From Phallus indusiatus (Eukaryota; Basidiomycota; Agaricomycetes; Phallales; Phallaceae), in assembly GCA_027605045.1 (NCBI GenBank), contig JAQFWX010000014.1:865391-929390 (forward strand): 64,000 nucleotides of DNA, read 5' to 3'. Positions 33,762 to 46,526 of this stretch are shown here, one piece after another (position 1 is the stretch's first letter; every line of letters starts with the position of its first letter). The notes below the pieces were generated by a model that was not told the origin of the DNA, did not search any database, and worked only from the letters and a program-made list of their open reading frames with translations. A program made the position numbers and the translations under genes.

Positions 33762-36128
33762 GGAAAAAAAGCTCAACGGGATTGAGACTGTCAAGGATTT
33801 TAGATATATAGATTGGATTGCCGTATGAGAGGTAATCTTGAGATTTGGCCCACCATCTCGTACAGAGGCAGTCGCTTTGTTGGGCTTTGGTGGGCATGGC
33901 CCGGGTCAGTGATTTGGGTTTTTGTCTGAGGACGTTTCCCGAGCGCTCCAGAGGCGTCCATGGGCCAGATGGCGGGGGACGCGGACGAAACACAGACTAC
34001 TAAAATGATGACTCGCCCCATTCGCCTTAGCTAAATGAAGCACGGAATGGAGCTCCAAAATCACTTTGAATCATGATTGTAAAATATCGCCAAGGAAAAA
34101 GATTGACTGGGTTAGATAGCCTTTTTCTATCTCCTATGCCGATCTCCCGAATGATTATAATGGCGGTATTTCTCAAGTTTTGGCCTCACGTAAATCCAAA
34201 CTCGTAACCACGCCTAAACTGATGTCGCAGCTGAGACCGTCAACGTTTGTGGGCGGGGCTTGGAATCGGAACAGCAAAATCAGCTCTGTATACGTCGTGC
34301 AATTCATGTGTTCTTTATGAAGAGAACTACCCGATTGATCCAGAATTCCGTCGGAACCTTGTCACTTTCAGAACACCATCAATAACCGGTTGAGTAGCTT
34401 CAGGAGTACCTGCATGTCGCCCTTGTTACCCGGCTATTACGTCCCCTTCCTTTAGGATGCGTGCTTGTCCGGCGTAATGTACTGCACAATAAGAAGCTCA
34501 ACTTGCTCAAGCGTTTATCTTGACCATAAGTTGACAGTATTTGAAAAAACGTTTGCTAAATCAAACCAAATCATCCCAATATGTAGAACAAAAACTACTA
34601 ACCTCAGAAAATTAGGAACTGGGTCGATCGGAAAGTTCAAAACACAGATTAAGTGCAGCATGGGGATGAACGAGGCATAATCAACTTCTCAGGCGTAGAG
34701 ATACGGACGATGGCAAACCCAAACATTGTACATCCTTCAAGACGCATCGAAATGGTCGGCGTTTCTGTTTTTGGGTCCGCGATTGTAACGCGTAACGCAG
34801 CCTGTCTCTTTTTCACCGTTCTGAGGTCCGCCCAAGCAGCTTTGTCAGCGGCAGGTGGACGCGGCATCGGTGTTTGAATTCGAGCGCTGCCGAGCTTAGC
34901 CGATTGACAGCGCCTATGGTACTTCTTCGACCAATAAGATTGCTTTTTATTTGATGATCACCCTCCAAATGACATAGTTGAACGATTGAAATCGTGATCC
35001 AATAGTTAAGTGGTATTTGATGGCTAGATATCCGCTTACGCTTCCAGTGTTCGGATCCCGGTGGGACCAATGTTTTTTTCACTCGAAATTACATAATGAG
35101 TATGCATGAATTACTTACTTTGTATTTACTAGTAGCAAATTCTGACAAACTCATTATTAAAGCTATTTGATCAGTTGATTGTAGGGTCTTTTCCCTGCGT
35201 AAGAGTTGATTGGTCACTCGGAGAATCCAAAAAGAAGGATACCTTTCGGGATTGAACTGCCAAAGCCCATAAGTAACAGTTAACTTGATACCATTGATCC
35301 ACAAGACCATTTACAGACATCTTTGATTATTCTATTATATCGTTTGATTAATTAAAAGTAAATATTATAAATTATTAGTGGAAGCAACTTAATTACGGAA
35401 GCTGCCGCAGCTTCATGAGCCAATCAGCAGATGCCGAAGCTGCCGCACGGCAAACGCGGCCGCGGCCGGGCGTCTGTGGACGCTGCTGACCAAGCTGCTT
35501 GGGCGGGCTTAGTAGCCCTTTTTCACCATCACGAACCTGGCTACCATGACTCCAGTAATAAGAAGCGGCGAAATCGTCACACCAGTATGGCATGAATAAC
35601 CATGATATCATTATTGACTAGATCTGGTGCATGTCCTAAATCGTGAAACGCGCGTATTACCGTCTGAATGGAGCTCGAGATTATGTACGACGTAGAAATA
35701 TCTTTCAGCTATCAAGCACTCGCTTTGACTTTGTGCGAGGCAAGGCTATAGAGTATCACTTTAATCAGCCGGAACTCGACTTTATTAGATCGGCCAACGC
35801 ATAAATTCATGAGCGTAGTGATGGGGTGACTTCGAAACTCAACTAAGCATGGTCCGCGCAACTTGTTGTCTTGATCTAGTAACGCCCTCGAATATAGAGG
35901 TAATAGCCGTTTTGAGGTTACAGAAACCAAATCTCCGCAATCTGTTCCTTTTCTCTCATCGTGCTCTGGCCAAATTCAAAGTATTACGCGTCATATCAAC
36001 CCAGCTGAAAAGAATATCCTCGCAAAGAAATGCTAGAATTCAGATGGTACGTGATATATGATACTCTAATTGTTGGATGTGGCTAAAGCTCGTTTCTTTT
36101 AGTTCGTCAGTTCGTGAGTAACACCCAG
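33762..36128. other. Spacer, duplicated in part, with Pol III-like element
   Basis: Sequence near 34220-34370 (TGATGTCGCAGCT, CGGAACAGCAAAATCAGC, TCACTTTCAGAACACCATCA) recurs upstream of copies 9 (about 43500-43600) and 10 (about 48600-48700). Short open frames, including one of 92 codons at 33715-33993, have no motif. A tRNA-like element is at about 34990-35080. Confidence 0.5.
34990..35080 (+). repeat. tRNA-like, SINE-like element
   Basis: A-box-like TAGTTAAGTGG (35003-35013) and B-box-like GTGTTCGGATCCC (35047-35059), 33 nt apart, are followed by a run of seven T (35073-35079) that would end Pol III transcription. The arrangement is that of a tRNA gene, but acceptor-stem pairing is poor, so a tRNA-derived SINE or a degraded tRNA gene is more likely than a working tRNA. 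Confidence 0.45.
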
Positions 36129-37744
36129 TTAACCATCACTATCTGAATCCAAATCATCGCGCTCAAGATCATTATAATGATATGGGATCGAGACTTCATC
36201 GTTAATAGATGTAAGAAAAGTCCTGATGTTTTGAACTAACGTAAAGCGGGCCCGGGTCCCAGTAAGTGTGTCGCCTAACGCTGCTCCTGATCGGTTTGCC
36301 GCAACAGCGCGAATATTCAAAATTAGGCGGCTACTCTAAAAACATTGATTGAGCAAGAAAAAGTATCCGTTTGATCTATCACCGGCACCATTTACAGTAA
36401 CTGAAAAGCTGACGTACGACCATCTTCATTTGGATGCGGCATCAGCTGTACATTGCCGTCAACGATGGGATTGAAACTTACAGTATATTGGGCAGTTTAA
36501 AGGGGCCAATTAACCATGGCACCTGAATTATAATGACAAGCAAGCCACCTTTTCGACTCGATTAGACCCCTGAGTAAACCAAAAACCACGTACATAAATT
36601 ACAGAAATAGCTCCATAAGCCATCCCGGATTAGAATAGACCCAAAATTTCCTCCCGAAATTCCCGACCTCCAATTAAGAATTACTTTCGTAATCATTAGT
36701 GTGACCAAGAAAGCTTGAAATATTAGTGCGGGCACTCTGACAGGTGATTGAGCGTGGATCATGATGCATGATGAGCGGTGCAGATATGCAACACGTACGC
36801 GAATGAGTTTTCGGGAGAAAAGACGGGAATCCCGAGTGATGAATCAGCCTTAATAGGGCCAAAAATTGAGGTGAACAATGCTGTGAAAAAATCAAGTATT
36901 ACGTGAATTCTATCAATAAATTTACCTACCTGCGGTTAACTCATCAGGGTAAGTAGTAAAATGAAGAAGAAGAGCGAATGCGAAGATTAGCTCAAAAAGA
37001 ATTAAACCAATTAGGACACGTGAAAGTAGTCTACAGCCACCGTATAATGCAACGACTGGCACTAATCAGGATCTATCCTAAGACCGCGCGGCAAAGCGTT
37101 TCAAAACTTACTTCTTCTTACAAAAAGAATCTCAGTGCATAACAATACCGCAAACCAGGGAATGGTATACAACAAGCGGAAAGTCCAAGCGAACAGCTTA
37201 AAAGATGAAATTGTTGTATCATCTGGGATACATCCGGTTGCTGCGTTGATTACTTTGCAACCGATCTTAATTCTCGACGCCTCAAACTGAGGCAATAATA
37301 AACAACACCTTCAGAACATAATTAGCAGATATACGAAGGACTATTGTGCACAACTGACATACAGATTGACGATGAGAGGTGAATAACGCGTGAGAATATA
37401 GAATACGGTGGTCCAATTAGCCCTTGAGTTATATCTGATAGTGTCTTCACTTTGAAATTTCGGGCAACTGAGATAATATGGGAAAGTAGCTTACGACCAT
37501 ATGTATAAATTCTATGTGAAGGTTTAGACGTTATAAATACGTGTACCCATTTCGTGGCATACCTCTCTGGAACGGGTGATCAGAATATCCCATAATAGAA
37601 TAGTAGTGGTAGCAACTAGAAACACAAAGTCAGCTGGACGAGGATATAGATATATCAACATATATTTCGTTTACCTAGGTTATAGTATCCACAACTGTCA
37701 AATAAACTCAAGGTAGCGACGGAGAAAGGGATCGTGATGGACAT
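36129..37744 (-). CDS. DUF6533-type membrane protein, array copy 7
   Basis: It starts MSITIPFSVATLSLFDSCGY at 37744. The DUF6533 part has YNSRANWTTVFYILTRYSPL, where the usual RYLP reads RYSP. The loop carries two cysteines (CKVINAATGC) and leads to WFAVLLCTEILFVRRS. VPALIFQAFLVTLMITKV and RDGLWSYFCNLCT follow. The last exon ends HYNDLERDDLDSDSDG. The 5' region and first exon (37676-37850), together with flanking sequence to about 38235, are duplicated at 44890-45432. Confidence 0.85.
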
Positions 37745-38521
37745 AGGGAAGAAACTTTGATATTTGAAAATATCAAACTTTGAAGCTATTTATTGAGATT
37801 TGTATATATAACCACTCACTAGAGGCAAGGTGCTTTAGAAGTTGGGGCACCGACATTCAAGGCTGCGTAACCAGCCTCAGCCTGCGGACGCAGTATATAA
37901 TTGATCTTACACATCAGATATATTTGACTACTGTTGAAGGTTTACGATGACGGGGTGACGTAAAGGAGGATTCCAAAGGCATACGAAATAATGTAGATGC
38001 TTGTGAATACTTAGGCTTTGGTGAGCGCTCCTCGTAATTTGGATAATAAACACTCAAAGCAAACAAAACAAGCTTGGATTGAGATGTAAAACGCACTATA
38101 ATCTCACTTAGGCCGGCAATATTAATTACCGAAAGATCCGTAACCGGATAGGTACCGTACTACGCCCGACCTTACCTGTGCAAGTGCTACCAACCGTTAT
38201 CTCAAAACGTGGAGACCGAGGGACTTCGAAGCTTAAGCTGGGGCACAAAACCACCATTCCTTTCTTCCCAGCGCTTCTGCGGAGCTGAGTCGAAGGCGAC
38301 ACCATATTATTATTATATGGACTGAGAATATCAACTCAACTGACTTGAAAAGTCCCTGATGCGTGTGAATCCGTCCATTCGTGCGTATTCTTAATGATTG
38401 AGTATTTATCAATATTTAAAAAACAAATGAACACTCAGAGTGAACCGGAATGTTGCGTGATATAATAACAAGCCTGAGGCTGAATCTTCCTCCAATGATC
38501 CGTGGCAACTTGAACAACACC
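37745..38521 (-). promoter_or_regulatory. Upstream region of array copy 7
   Basis: TTTGTATATATAACCACTCACTAGAGG (37798-37824) is shared, with one change, by the relic at 45017-45043. The TATATATA block sits about 60 bp before the start codon and is a plausible TATA box (complement strand). The rest, to 38235, is duplicated spacer. Confidence 0.45.
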
Positions 38522-40165
38522 CTATAATTCATTATCTTCTGAGCCCGAATCATCTCCCAGGTCGTGATAATGATGTGGCACTGAAATTTCATCATTTGTA
38601 GACCCAAAAAAAGACCTAATGCTTTGAAAGAACGCAAGACGGGCTGAGGTGTTAGGTGATGCTTCGTCAGAGGTTGATCCCTGTCGGTTTGCCGCAGCAC
38701 GAATATTTAGGACTAAGCGACTACTCTAGGGTAAGTGAATAATACAATCACATGTTTAAGCTAATTCGACACACAGTGACGGAAAAGCTGGCATAAGACC
38801 ACCTTCAACAATCGCATTAGTTCAATTAGGATAATAGTTTTAATGGTTTGAACCGTCAAAAACTCACAATACATTGGGTAGGTCGAAAGGACCGCTTAAC
38901 CCTGCCGGATGAATGATTATAACAACCAAACCACCTATTCTATTTGGTTAGGCGTCTTCGTGAGTGAACCGAATCACATACATAAATTACAAAAGTAGCT
39001 CCATAAACCATCCCGGATCAAAATAGACCCAAGATTGCTCCTTGCGGTTCCCGTTTTCCAATCCCAAATTACTTTTGTCATTATAAGCACCAACAAAACT
39101 GCTTGAAAAACAAACTCCGGAAGCCTAGTGATTTTCATTGAGTATATCTCATAAGCGGCTTAAAAACATATAACGCTAGACATTGCCAGTACGTACGCAA
39201 AATAGGTTGGGGGAAAAACATTAGGGATTCCCAATGGACTTAATCCAATGGGGGAGTCAATTGACGTGATGATGACTGCGAAAATAATACAGGTATCTAT
39301 CAAACCAAAAATGCAGTATGTTTAATGTATTTGCTAACCTTTGGACAACTCGCTGAGGAAAGTAAAATGGAAAAGGAGAAAAAGAGCAGAAGCTAGTTCA
39401 CAAAGGAGTAGACCGGTTAAGATACGTGAAATTAATTTCGAGCCTTCATGCAAGGCAATAACTGGGCATTAAATCAGGAGGATCCGCTTCAAAATTTCAA
39501 CATGCCAACTTACCTCTTCTTACGAAAAGTATCTCCATGCAGGCCAATGTGATAAACCACGGAATGGTGTACAATATGCTGAAAGCTTTGGCGAACAGCT
39601 GAAGTGATGCAACCAGCCAGGTCGTATCGGCATCATAAAATATCAGACATTCTTCTTCTAAACCAAGATCGGCGCCGGTCACTGAGCAAAAGATTCCGAC
39701 TGTGGATATCCAAAACTGCGGAAGTAATAAACAGATACTTATGTAGTTGCTAAAAAAAATCAGCACATATTAAACGGACTAGTGACATACATGTTGACGA
39801 TGAAAGGCAGATAACGATTTATTATATAAAATAGCGTGGTCCAATTAGCCTTTGAGTGGTATCTTGATGGTGCGAACCTCAGCGGCTTCCACTGAGATTT
39901 ATACGAAAATGGGAGCTTACGACCATATATATACTTTCTATGTTAAATTTTAGGGTAAAAAGAAACAAGTCCATTATTTTACAACAAACCTCTCTAGATA
40001 TGGTGATCAGAATATCCCATAGCAACAAAGTAGTAATGGCAACTACAAAAAACTGAGTCAACTCAGCTAAGAATATGTATACTATACATTCTCACCTAGA
40101 TTATAATATCCACTATTATCGATTAAACCTAAAGAACCTAAAGAAAAAGGAAAGTTGACGAACAT
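38522..40165 (-). CDS. DUF6533-type membrane protein, array copy 8
   Basis: It starts MFVNFPFSLGSLGLIDNSGY at 40165. AITTLLLWDILITISRE and YHSKANWTTLFYIINRYLPF form the DUF6533 domain. The loop is the longest in the array and cysteine-rich and acidic (IFCSVTGADLGLEEECLIFY), then WFITLACMEILFVRRG. The last exon ends HDLGDDSGSEDNEL. It is close to copy 7 in layout and adjacent to it, with a short spacer, which suggests a local duplication. Confidence 0.85.
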
Positions 40166-41616
40166 TAGAAAAAGGCTCCGAGTCGATATGAGTTGAAACT
40201 TGAATTTGGGTCGGATAAATCTCTCGGAGATTGTAGGTATATATATCATAGAGCTTTGTAAGCGAAGTGCGTTGAGAGCTGATTCTATATATTTCTTCCA
40301 TCTTGATTTGAAATATTAATACTGAGGTGAGTGGCATACTAATACACGTGCAGCGCCCTTAACTCTGTTGAGCAACGAATACAATGTCTGTCGAGCATCG
40401 GTAATATCGTCATCAACGAGGGAAGTACGAGGTAGATGTTCAAGATGCCCCTGATACGAGTAGGCTCATCTTCGCACGTATATTGCTACACCCGTGAAAC
40501 CATTGAAAACCGCGGCGAACTTGATGGACGACAAACATAGTGGTTTTTGTCGAGTCATGGTCAGACTTTTCTGTGCTCTTATAGGCAGACATCCTCGGGT
40601 GCAATGCCAGCATCCACTGATAGAGACTTTCAAACAAGATGTGTTTGTGGAAGCAATGAAAGAACAATTGTATTGTGGGAATGGAAAGTGCCGCGGATGA
40701 AGGGGGGGCTTGGTTAGTACGAATCAAAGGAATTCGAGCTATAGCCTGAGAGTTAATGTCTGAGATATTCAATCAGAGAATAAAGTCCTACAACAGAAGC
40801 GTTGGTACGTACTATTAATGTTGCTATGATTAATAACAGCCCTTCAAACGGGAGGGCCTCAAGCTGTCGTACGTGTGAGGGAGATACCAGCGGGGCGACC
40901 GCAACCTTGGTACAGCGATATTGCAGAAGTAAATATCTTGCTTGACGGGTGTGGGTGTGTTAGCGTTATATCTGAAATAGCCAGGACTCTACTTGAGGAT
41001 GAATCCTACGGGTGTCAGTTCGGAACTGCCTTCACCTGCGTGGCGCGCGAATTTCCACTATCAACTAAGGATCTGCTACTGCTTCATATGTGTTTTTCAA
41101 GGACTTCTTAGTGAAGTCGCAGACACTGATAGCGGAACCCAGACGTACGCGTAGCGCTGATCAGAACATCACCGAGACAGCGTTGAAATTTAGTCAACCA
41201 TTGTCGACAGTCGTTGCACGAACCATTTTTTTTTTGCTTCCGCGATTCGCGCGGGGCAATACCGAATATAACGCATCACGCAGTCAGAAATAGCTGTATT
41301 ACAAATTTAGTAACGTACAAGTCAAAATCACAACGTCAACTCGATTCAGTTCGTCTGGCCACTGACCATCTCATCTCAAACTTATCATGTGAAGATGCGG
41401 GTATGGTGTACCACTGACCAGTACTTAAACTTACAGATAAAAGATTCTAAAGTACGTCAAACAACCGACAATTGCACATATGTATAGCAGATTATTACAC
41501 ATCACAATACTAGTCTTAATTTTCAAAATCGAATTTCCTCACAGGAGACGCTATGTAATTTAGGGAACTGAGGCATGAGGACAAACCCCCTTCATCTAGT
41601 TCGTGAGAACAGTGCC
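40166..41616. repeat. Spacer with full-length repeat R
   Basis: About 40497-41290 is one of the longer copies of repeat R. A 68-codon plus frame (40494-40700) contains ETFKQDVFVEAMKEQLYCGN, also recognisable in broken form at 26900 and 45560-45680. The recurrence of this short reading suggests R once encoded protein, but no copy is open beyond it. The conserved CTCTGTTGAG element of copy 8 is at 40363-40372. Confidence 0.5.
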
Positions 41617-43265
41617 TTACTCATCACTGCCGGAATCTGAATCCCCCTCCAGCTCATCAAAGTGGTACGGTGTTGACAACTCATCATCTTTAGACGTAAA
41701 GAGATATTTGAAGTTTTGAGCAAACGTATAGCGGGCCCAGGCACCAGACGAATCGTGCAACGTCCCTCGTCGCTTCGCTGCTACAGCGCGAATATTCAAG
41801 ATTAGGCGACTACTCTGAGATCATTTGATAATATGAAAAAGAACACATCCGAATTAATTCTACTCACAGTAACGGAGAAACTGGCATAAGACCATCTGAA
41901 ATTGTGTTCACATTATAGATTAAATCAGGTTTCTAGCGCAAGTACATGGGCCGGGAGGCCAACAACTCACAGTAGATTGGGCAGACTGAAAGGACCATCA
42001 AACCACGCCGGGTTAATAATGACAATAAGCAAGCCACCTATTCTACTTAAAGAGACTTTCCGAGAGAAAAACGAGATCACGTACATAGATTACAAAAGTA
42101 GCTCCATAAGCCATCTCGGATCAGAATGAACCCGAGATTGCTCCTTGCGATCCCGGCCTTCCAGTCGCAGAACACTTTTATCATTATGAGAATGACCAAG
42201 AAAGCTTGAAATATAACACCCGGCAGCCTTTGGGCTATTATTGAGTGTTTTCCATCAATGGAGGAGATATACATATGGGCACTACATACGCAAAGTAGGT
42301 TTCGTGAGCAAGAACAGGAAAAACTAGTTGAATGGACAATGGTTCTGGGGGTCCGTCAGGAGAAGATGACGGGTTGAATGCTATCAAAGGATGAAGGAAT
42401 TTATTCAATTGGCACGGTAGTAATTTACATACCAAAGGGCAATGTTCGAAGAAGAGTGATAACCGAAAGAAGAACGAATGAAGAAATTATTTCACAAATG
42501 AGGAGGCTGAATAAAAACCAGGACAGTAGCCTTGACCCTTCGTACAATGCGATGACTGGCACTAATCAGAACCTGCCCAAGATATAGATCATCTCATTCT
42601 GACTTACTTCTTTTCACGAAAAGTATCTCGGCGCAGCCTAATACGGCAATCCATGGGGTGGTATATAGTATACCGAAGGTTATGATGAATACTTTAGCAG
42701 ATGTGCTTGTCCCATCATCTGCAATTAGCATTCCACAATCACTTCCGACGTTGAGTGTGGATGAGCATTGATAAATTTGAAATGGGACTGCCCAAAACTG
42801 CAGCAATAATACATAGATTCTTCGTTAATCATTAGTATTTCGCAATGAGCCATCAAACAATTGACATACAGGTTGACGATGAAAGGCAAATAACGGGTGA
42901 TTATATAAAATAAGGTGTTCCGATTAAATTTTGAACGATATCTAGCAATTTCATACTTCGTTTCAATCAAGATGTCACGATAAAAGGAGCTTACGACCAT
43001 ATGTATATTTTCTATGCTTTGAATTTGAATAACAGAAGAATAAACTTTATTTCATGACATACCTCTCGAGGAAAAGTGACGAAAATATCATAAAGCAACA
43101 AAGTCGTGATCACAGCTAAAAATGGCAGTCACAGCGTCAGTTATTAATTGAGCTTGATACGATGATAGTATGCCCTACCAATGTTTTGATATCCACTATT
43201 ATTAAAAAAAAACTGAGAACCGAAGGAAAAAGGAAATCTGATAGTTCTTGACAGGTAGGTGGACA
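41617..43265 (-). CDS. DUF6533-type membrane protein, array copy 9
   Basis: It starts MSTYLSRTIRFPFSFGSQFF at 43265. ITTLLLYDIFVTFPRE and SKFNRNTLFYIITRYLPFIV form the DUF6533 domain. The loop has two cysteines (CSSTLNVGSDCGMLIADDG) and continues with WIAVLGCAEILFVKRS. LPGVIFQAFLVILIMIKV and RDGLWSYFCNLCT follow. The tail is HFDELEGDSDSGSDE. The N-terminus, loop and 5' spacer tie it to copies 6 and 10. All exons examined are open. Confidence 0.85.
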
Positions 43266-44049
43266 TAAGACAAAAGGTTCAACGCAAATGAAGTGATAAT
43301 GGGGTTGAATATAGAACAGCCTGAGATCGTCGTGAGAGAGAGAAATCGATAAAGATTCGTACCAGCAATCATCCCTTGTCCTATCTTGAAGTATTAATAT
43401 ACGACGATAACGACTGTGAACGAGATGAGCCAGCTAAACGCGATCATAAAGCATGATACGAATGGATGTTAAGCTACTAACCACGCGTTACACAAGTGAT
43501 GTCGCAGCTTCATGAGACGGTTTGCATGGACGTTGGTAGGTTGGGTGATTCTCCGAGTCGGAACAGCAAAACCAACGCTCGCATATGTACGCGCAATTCC
43601 CGTAGAAGCTACCGGTCCAGAACATCCTAGGACCATGTCAACCAGAAACGAGGTCACAAACGAGCACAACACCATCGTCGAGTACTGCAGCGGCTATTGT
43701 TGACCGGGATTGGTGAGGGCAACGCGTCAATACAACGCGACATAGAATTCTACTTTCCAGCTTGGTTGGTGGTTGCTTCGTTCGCACATGGATTGCGACA
43801 GGCCGGAAGTTGTAGTTGACATTGAGTCGCTGTCCGTTCAACATACTTACGAAAGGCATGATAGGCGCCCTTCGTAATTTTTTTTTCAGCCGCTACAAGC
43901 GGTAGGAACTCAATTCAACTGGTATACACATGTATTGATCTTGTCATTGATTCAATAGCTACAGTTCCAGATATATACGAAATGAACAATGTTGATGCCT
44001 AAGACTAAATCCTATTCCGCATTCCAGTTCGTGCAAGCAGCGCCGCCTA
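43266..44049. other. Spacer upstream of array copy 9
   Basis: Holds the spacer block at about 43500-43630 shared with the flanks of copies 6 and 10. No gene is supported. Confidence 0.45.
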
Positions 44050-44120
44050 CTAGTACTCATCGCTATCAGAATCTGAGTCATGCTCAAGGTCATTATAGTG
44101 ATATGGTGTCGCGAGTTCAC
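44050..44120 (-). pseudogene. 3' tail relic of an array gene
   Basis: Only the last codons remain: HYNDLEHDSDSDSDEY-type sequence ending at a TAG (44050-44052). Directly beyond it (44183-44192) comes the conserved CTCTGTTGAG element that belongs to gene 5' flanks, so the gene body was deleted. Confidence 0.65.
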
Positions 44121-44889
44121 ATGACCCCTCTTTATCTAGCTCCTTTGCTCCTACTGAGGCGAACAGCGTACAACAGTGGTATCTCTGTTGAGCAATGACT
44201 GTAACGACGCTTGAACCGATCAAATACCAATATCATGTCAATTGAGGGAAGTTTAAGGTATATAAGTATTTGCAGCAGTTACGCATCAGGAAACATCGGG
44301 GCAGACTGTTCCAGCAACAAATTTTTCTCTTCGACAGTGGATTTTCCAAGTGACGAAAACAGTGATTGTTTTCGTAGTCTCACATTGATTTATTGATCAT
44401 GAGTCTTGCGTGTTTGAATCGTATTCACGTGCAGTTGAGGATAATGGGTTGAGTAAGTTGTCTCAATTTGTGAACGCAATGTGCTCGAAAAACTGCTTGT
44501 GGAAAGTACTGAAGACCTAGCACCCGCGCCTACATGAATCATCGTTAAAAGATCCTAGTACGGCCCGCTGATAACAATATACCTCTAAATTAAAAAAATT
44601 CTCAGTTGAAGTTTAATGAATTCGTAACATGTCCCAAATTTCAACTCACTGCGTTTGTTTCGCACTCTATAACCCAAGTTGTCAACTGGGATTGAAGAGC
44701 AATTGAGATATGTGAATCCGCATCTGTCAATCTAGAAGAATCAGTTAATAAAGCTAAGTGCTAATTCATCTGTCAGAAGAACGTGATCTCTAGACTCTGA
44801 TACTAGATATTTAAAGAAAAGTATTAAACCAGTGATTTCGAAAGATATAAGAGAAGTTTCAACAGACAACGCCGTTCAACCTGACCCCG

Positions 44890-45432
44890 CATCCTAGGTT
44901 ATAGTATTCACTATCAAATATACTTAAAGTAATATTAGCGACGAGAAAGGGATGGGGATGAACATATAAAAAAAGAAAATTTGATATCTTTGAGTCAAAT
45001 GAAGCTATTTATTGAGATTTGTATATATAGCCACTCACTAGAGGCAAGGTACGTTCACAGTTGAGTATCATTGGCTGCGTCACAAATCTCAGCGGACGCA
45101 ATAATTGAGTTTACATATTCACATATTCATAGTACTTGATACTGCATGAAAGGTTCAAGATGACGAGGTGACATGAATGAGAATTCCGTAAGCATACGAA
45201 ACAGAGGCTTGTGAGTATTTTGGCGAGTGTTCTCTGAATATAGACTTCAAACAGACAAAACAAGCCTGGATTGAGGTGTGAGCCACGCTATGGTCTCGCT
45301 ATTGGTTGCCGGGGGGTCCGTGACCGGGTTGGTACCCGACCTTGAGCAAGTACCGAAGGGACTGGGTAATGGGTGTGGCATGCGATGCGAAACCGTTTTC
45401 CCAGTACGCTGAGACCGAGGGACCTCGAAGCT
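44890..45432 (-). pseudogene. 5' exon, promoter and flank relic, duplicate of copy 7
   Basis: 44890-45043 matches the first exon and promoter of copy 7, and the match continues in patches to 45432 (GAGACCGAGGGAC, CGAAGC). The first exon reads MFIPIPFSSLILL and then hits a stop, so it is dead. No other exons of the gene follow. Confidence 0.65.
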
Positions 45433-46526
45433 AGACATGATCGCGTCCCTTGATGGGCGACAAAAATAGTAGTTTCTATCGAGCCATGATCAGACTTTTC
45501 TGTGCTTTTATTGGCAGACGTCCTTTGATCGCAATACCAGCAGTCATTGAAAGAAACTTTCAAATTAGATATAATTTCTTTATCCTTTCGCTTATTTTGT
45601 GATCGTAGACATCATGAAAATCACGTCGAGGGGGTGAAAGCAATGAAAGAACAGTTGTATAGTGAGAACGGAAAGTGCCGGGGGAAGGGGGGCTTGGTTG
45701 GCACGAATTCGAGCTATGGCCTGAGTTAACGTCAAACAGGATAAAGTGAGTGAGTGACAGCGGAATACAGAATTGTTGGTACATATTATTAATGTTACAT
45801 CAGTCTTTCAAACGGAGGCCCTGTCATGAGGAAGATACCAGCGGGGTGAATGGGATGCGTTAGGGTTATAGTCCGGCCTCTCCCTTCTATGGCTGTTCAA
45901 AACTGCTTCAGATGTGCTGGGCGCGAATGTTGTAGAGAAGACACTGATCGCACCCAGACATGATGTTGAACATTTCTCGAGGTACCGGTAGCGTTGTCAA
46001 CAGGCCGTCGAAATATTTTTTGTTTCCGCGATTCGCTTGCAACAGTAACGAATGTAACGCGTAACGCAACCAAAAATAACTATGTTCTCAACTTGGTCCA
46101 GTTCTCCAGGCCACTGACGCGGACGATCAGCGGAGGCCTCAAACATACATGACTTCAATCCTCGTTGAGCGGAATCCGGACATATGCTTATGTACCTCAG
46201 ACTGAGGCGACGTGTCACAAAGCCTTCCTTTTGATTAGTGTCATTCTTAAGGTGCGGGCGTCATCTTTGGATAAAGCTCAATTCAGGAGATAATTTTTGC
46301 TCAGCTACAACATTCAAACTGTCGTTGACGGAAACTAGACAAGGCTGTGTATTGGCTGCAACGGCGCGTCAATACAACCGACAGTTCGAAGTCTCTCGGA
46401 CTTCTCCCCTCATTCGTCGACTACAAATTACTACATGTCACAATACTACTCTAAATTCCCAATTGACAAGAATTTCCTCATAGGAAGGAGATGGTTTGTA
46501 ATGTAGTTCGTGAACACAGCGTCTTA
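45433..46526. repeat. Spacer with repeat R
   Basis: Copy of repeat R from about 45438 to 46080, followed by sequence shared with the 27560 and 31650 spacers (ACTGAGGCGACGTGTC). No intact gene. Confidence 0.5.

Noticed and set aside
33715..34021. 92- and 73-codon minus frames beyond array copy 6
   Set aside because: The first overlaps the array gene's own first exon in another frame; neither repeats upstream of other copies.
37800..37830. TATATATA as a separate microsatellite
   Set aside because: It recurs at the same distance from start codons in the related flank, so it is better read as a promoter element.
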